DNA of 64,000 nucleotides from Loripinus fragilis (Eukaryota; Mollusca; Bivalvia; Lucinida; Lucinidae): the NCBI GenBank assembly GCA_964019695.1, contig OZ026522.1, forward strand, positions 74,927,601-74,991,600. The letters run 5' to 3'. This document shows positions 63,101 to 64,000 of the stretch, piece by piece. Both the position numbers and the translations under genes were made by a program. Every line of letters begins with the position of its first letter. The stretch's first letter is position 1. The notes under the pieces are model-generated. The model was given only the letters and a program-made list of their open reading frames with translations, was not told the DNA's origin and ran no database searches.

Positions 63101-63293
63101 GGTTTCTAAGCTTAAAAGGAGGCTACACAGGCTTGTCTGAGTCTACACTGGTCAAAATACAACATTGTTGGATATCACATGTCACGGCTCATTTACTAAT
63201 GTATGCAAAGAACCTACCTGCTCCACAACAGCTGTTAGACATCCAATATAAAATAAAGATAATACAAATGCAGGCCAAGCACCTAGATATCTC
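51057..63293 (-). CDS. SLC8: Na+/Ca2+ exchanger (SLC8/NCX family), last four exons
   Basis: An integral plasma-membrane antiporter that uses the Na+ gradient to move Ca2+. Exons on the minus strand, in order: 63293-63218, 58386-58233, 54626-54451, 51191-51057. All junctions are GT/AG and phases agree; 541 nt give 179 residues and TAG. The alpha-2 repeat is complete: [16 protein letters not shown] followed by [14 protein letters not shown] and [20 protein letters not shown] separates it from K+-dependent NCKX exchangers (which have PDL). The C-terminus carries GGELGG and a final membrane helix ([15 protein letters not shown]), as in NCX proteins. Upstream exons (first membrane half, Calx-beta regulatory region) lie beyond 64000. 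Which SLC8 subtype is unclear. Confidence 0.93.
51735..52325. mobile_element. MITE family J, interrupted by SINE-1
   Basis: Left part GTTACCACTCATATTAACTG to AATTACGTCATAATCGC; right part TCAAGTTCACCAGGCTCGG to AGACACTCACCTTGTATTC. The two parts join in the uninterrupted copy at 63340-63660. Confidence 0.8.
51919..52150 (-). mobile_element. SINE-1 with 14-bp target duplication
   Basis: The body is 51933-52136, minus strand, from the GATTTGATTTGATTC tail side to GCCACTGCGCTCCC. ATGGGTAACCTGAT flanks it perfectly (51919-51932, 52137-52150). Confidence 0.92.
52977..54410 (+). mobile_element. MITE family A copy split by a nested element
   Basis: Left part 52977-53069 (AGATTTCCAACAATGTGGTA to TTGAATATTCTATGAC) and right part 54314-54410 (GCTACTGACCGAACAG to CATGTCGAGGCTCA). 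The right end lies 40 nt from the exon at 54451. Confidence 0.85.
53070..54313. mobile_element. 1.24-kb element with 34-bp inverted ends, nested in MITE-A
   Basis: The left end AGGCCATACCAAAATAAATT (continuing TTTAGATTCTCATCC) and right end (GGATGAGAATCTAAAAATTT, then ATTTGGTGTGGCCT) are inverted with few differences. The interior has long T runs and no recognisable transposase. It contains a further palindrome at 53608-53704 (ACCCCCCTAGACCC mirrored by GGGTCTAGGGGGG, with ATGCCCTTTGG / AAAGGGCGT). Confidence 0.85.
54451..54626 (-). CDS. SLC8: Exchanger exon (second half of alpha-2 repeat)
   Basis: 176 nt; two bases complete the glycine codon, ends phase 0 at AAG/GTAAGA. The acceptor is TGTTTTCTCTTCAG. 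It encodes [20 protein letters not shown], later [17 protein letters not shown] and a basic LMLRRK. The GSN-x-VNVFLG motif follows directly from the preceding exon's GNVT. Confidence 0.94.
55115..55432 (+). pseudogene. HIRAN-like domain protein, intronless broken copy
   Basis: An ATG-led frame of 105 codons with an internal TAA at 55193-55195, ending TAA at 55430. The first part reads [19 protein letters not shown]; after the stop come [20 protein letters not shown], then [15 protein letters not shown]. 'KGYHVY', the acidic-Asn/His-Asp-x-A-(V/I) block, 'VGHIP' and 'GGLEI-C-Y' are the landmarks of the HIRAN-like proteins that are expanded in molluscs and cnidarians. There are no introns within the copy. 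A retrocopy or transposon-carried copy is likely; a single nonsense mutation or base error cannot be excluded. Confidence 0.6.
56400..57030 (-). mobile_element. Fragment of Helentron-like family H4, reversed
   Basis: It contains the reverse of the CCTCCTGAACCACTGG units (CAGTGGTTCAGGAGGAAAAT at 56800), ending at TGATCACAAATGCTCACC near 57003-57020. Confidence 0.6.
57048..57260. mobile_element. MITE family I, full copy
   Basis: Ends CAGTAAAACCTGTCTTATGC and TTAAGACAGGTTTTACTG; the central hairpin is CAAAAGTCTTGCAGAATGCT / AGCATTCTGCAATACTT. Other copies: 39470-39612, 41918-42088, 42975-43153. Confidence 0.85.
57974..58212 (+). mobile_element. MITE family A copy beside an exchanger exon
   Basis: From TGAGCTGTAACATGAGATTT to AATCATATGTCGCTGCTCA. 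Internal GACCAGCCTGCGCATATTTG / GCAGTCTGATCAGAG. Its end lies 20 nt from the exon at 58233 (on the donor side). Confidence 0.85.
58233..58386 (-). CDS. SLC8: Exchanger exon (first half of alpha-2 repeat)
   Basis: 154 nt, phase 0 in, one base left. The acceptor is CTAATTTCTTTCAG and the donor ACAG/GTAGAA. It encodes [20 protein letters not shown], then [17 protein letters not shown], then [13 protein letters not shown]. This is the ion-binding alpha-2 region: the Asp of PDTFAS and the following Ser/Thr are the family's key residues and are intact. Confidence 0.95.
58434..58773 (-). mobile_element. SINE-1 (58503-58700) between 70-bp direct repeats
   Basis: Minus-strand SINE from its tail (AATTGTTTGTTTGATTTG) to GAGCCACTGTGCTCC. 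A roughly 70-bp stretch (TTGGCATACACTGCAATTAT ... GTCAGAGTTGGCAAA) lies directly on both sides (58434-58502 and 58704-58773) with few differences. Confidence 0.88.
58852..60520. mobile_element. MITE family E split by Helentron-like element H1
   Basis: Left part GGGGCAGATCCAGGATTTC to GGTCTCAATGAGACCAAAT (58982); right part TTTTCATAGGATATTTAAAA to GGATCGGCCACTG (about 60445-60520). In intact copies these parts are adjacent. Confidence 0.8.
58983..60439 (-). mobile_element. Helentron/pearl-like element, family H1, reversed
   Basis: Read on the minus strand, it starts TTATACCCCCCGCAAACTTT, then GTCCGTCCGTCTGTCCGTGC, five 187-bp repeats (59250-60165) and GTGCGGGGGGTATC followed by TAATAAGCATTGCTTATTGA. 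The inverted ends ATACCCCCCGCA / TGCGGGGGGTAT are perfect in this copy. No internal ORF of note. Confidence 0.82.
60521..60970. other. Exchanger intron, MITE-B remnant and unassigned DNA
   Basis: MITE-B lacking one end (60508-60700); the rest is AT-rich with nothing recognised. Confidence 0.55.
60975..62600 (+). mobile_element. Helentron-like element, family H3, with about ten 145-bp repeats
   Basis: ATGCCCCCAAAG (61005-61016) near the left end is repeated inverted as CTTTGGGGGCAT (62583-62594) at the right, where it forms a hairpin with CCTCCCAAAG. Between are about ten units containing CATCCCAAGATGCATCCACA, ATATAGGAGATATGC and TAGGTCAGAGGTCAAGGTCA, then a GGACGGACGGACGGACTGAC track. Frames up to 130 residues here are repeat readings. 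Same layout as H1, H2 and H4. Confidence 0.78.
62601..63217. other. Exchanger intron end
   Basis: A GACCCTGATAAAATGCCGCA palindrome relative (62830-62905) and MITE-A (62955-63191). Confidence 0.7.
62955..63191 (+). mobile_element. MITE family A copy beside an exchanger exon
   Basis: From CATGAGATTTCCAACAATGT to TATCACATGTCACGGCTCA; its end is 26 nt from the exon at 63218, again on the donor side. Confidence 0.85.
63218..63293 (-). CDS. SLC8: Exchanger exon (membrane helix before alpha-2)
   Basis: 76 nt; the first base completes a codon, ends phase 0 at CAG/GTAGGT. The acceptor is TCTTTTATTTCAG. It encodes [20 protein letters not shown] then AVVEQ. In NCX proteins the same position, just before the alpha-2 repeat, has a tryptophan-containing helix of this pattern, and the frame runs straight into LGHLIGC of the next exon. 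Confidence 0.88.
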
Positions 63294-64000
63294 CTGAAAT
63301 AAAAGAAAGCACTTGTAAGTAAACATTCATCCTCCCAAGATTCAACCTTATCAGTTACCTCTCATATCAACTGCATTGTTGCAGGTTGCCTGATAAACGT
63401 TGTCTATCTCACAGCATGTGCCTTTATCAGGTCATGATGACGTTGCACTTTTTGAATGATGTCGCTGATGACTCTGAATCAACACAAAAATCGAAAATTA
63501 CGTCATGTTCCTGTCATTTGATGTCAAGTTTACCAGGTTCAACTTTGAGAATGCATGTTGAATCGCTCGGCAGGCCTCGCGATGTCAACAAGTGTTCTCA
63601 AAGCCTTGCCTTGTAAACTTGATATCAAAAGACACTCACCAAGTATTCTCTATATATTAGCACAGGTTTGATGAAAAACAATCTGGATCCTGAAGACAAG
63701 TCAGGTCTGGACCTACACTGTTGGCAAAAGACAATATATACAGAATTTTATATGAGTGCTCATGTTTTATTGAATTTATTAAACAAGTTGAGGAAAAGAG
63801 ACAAAATGTGAGGCTTGCTTTGTTTTGTCCATTTTCCCGATGAGTTCAATAAATTAAATAATACAGGAGCATAAATACTAGATTCTACATACGTCACTTA
63901 AACAACTTTGAAATCTCGCTTTTGATGAGCTTTAGATTTTGCCAAATATACACGACATCGTTATGACCATCATTATATGGACCTCGTCGCGAGAAAACCT
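63294..64000. other. Exchanger intron, to the window's end
   Basis: MITE-J, uninterrupted (63340-63660: TTATCAGTTACCTCTCATAT to GACACTCACCAAGTATTC), MITE-K (63748-63880) and the first bases of a MITE-B (GACCTCGTCGCGAGAAAACC). No exon seen; the next exchanger exon should lie beyond 64000. Confidence 0.7.

Overview
The window is animal nuclear DNA, most likely from a bivalve mollusc. Its genes are split into short exons with GT/AG introns, it is AT-rich, and it carries tRNA-derived SINEs, very many short palindromic MITE-like elements, and several elements with internal tandem repeats that resemble the bivalve 'pearl'/Helentron type. The species is an inference from repeat style and gene content; no rRNA, tRNA gene or organelle sequence fixes it. 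Almost all long open frames are chance or lie in repeats; the real genes show up as short exons with matching splice phases.

Two genes can be assembled and they converge tail to tail. (1) On the + strand, 1940-34185, are the last ten exons of a thioester-containing protein of the alpha-2-macroglobulin/complement C3 superfamily: end of the thioester domain, CUB, receptor-binding domain, then a netrin-like (NTR/C345C) domain with a very basic tail. The ten exons total 1427 nt and keep one frame to the stop. The thioester site and N-terminal domains must lie before base 1. (2) On the - strand, 63293 down to 51057, are the last four exons of an SLC8-type Na+/Ca2+ exchanger (541 nt, one frame), including the alpha-2 repeat. 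A broken HIRAN-like copy (55115-55432, +) sits in an exchanger intron.

Region by region: 1-1.9 kb, upstream intron or flank; 1.9-3.2 kb, thioester-protein exons 1-2; 3.2-8.8 kb, a 92-bp array of 62 copies made from the 3' end of exon 2 together with its splice donor; 8.9-12.3 kb, intron with tandem and foldback repeats; 12.3-15.8 kb, exons 3-4 around a nested Helentron-like/mariner-like insertion; 15.8-26.1 kb, exons 5-9 including an 11-nt microexon; 26.2-28.1 kb, a Helentron-like element holding a SINE; 28.6-33.3 kb, an ORF-less AT-rich element with a recurring 14-bp motif; 34.0-34.2 kb, last exon; 34.2-51.0 kb, intergenic repeats including a 2.6-kb array of about 29-bp units; 51.1-63.3 kb, exchanger exons in a dense field of nested elements.

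The points most worth a second look are the exon/donor-derived array, a microexon that both avoids a stop codon and completes a furin-type site, a dispersed motif inside the 4.6-kb element, a set of rolling-circle-like elements sharing a GGAC-rich track, and the way mobile elements stop 20-40 nt from exons. Exon labels (exon 1 = first one seen here) and family letters (A, B...) are local to this window.
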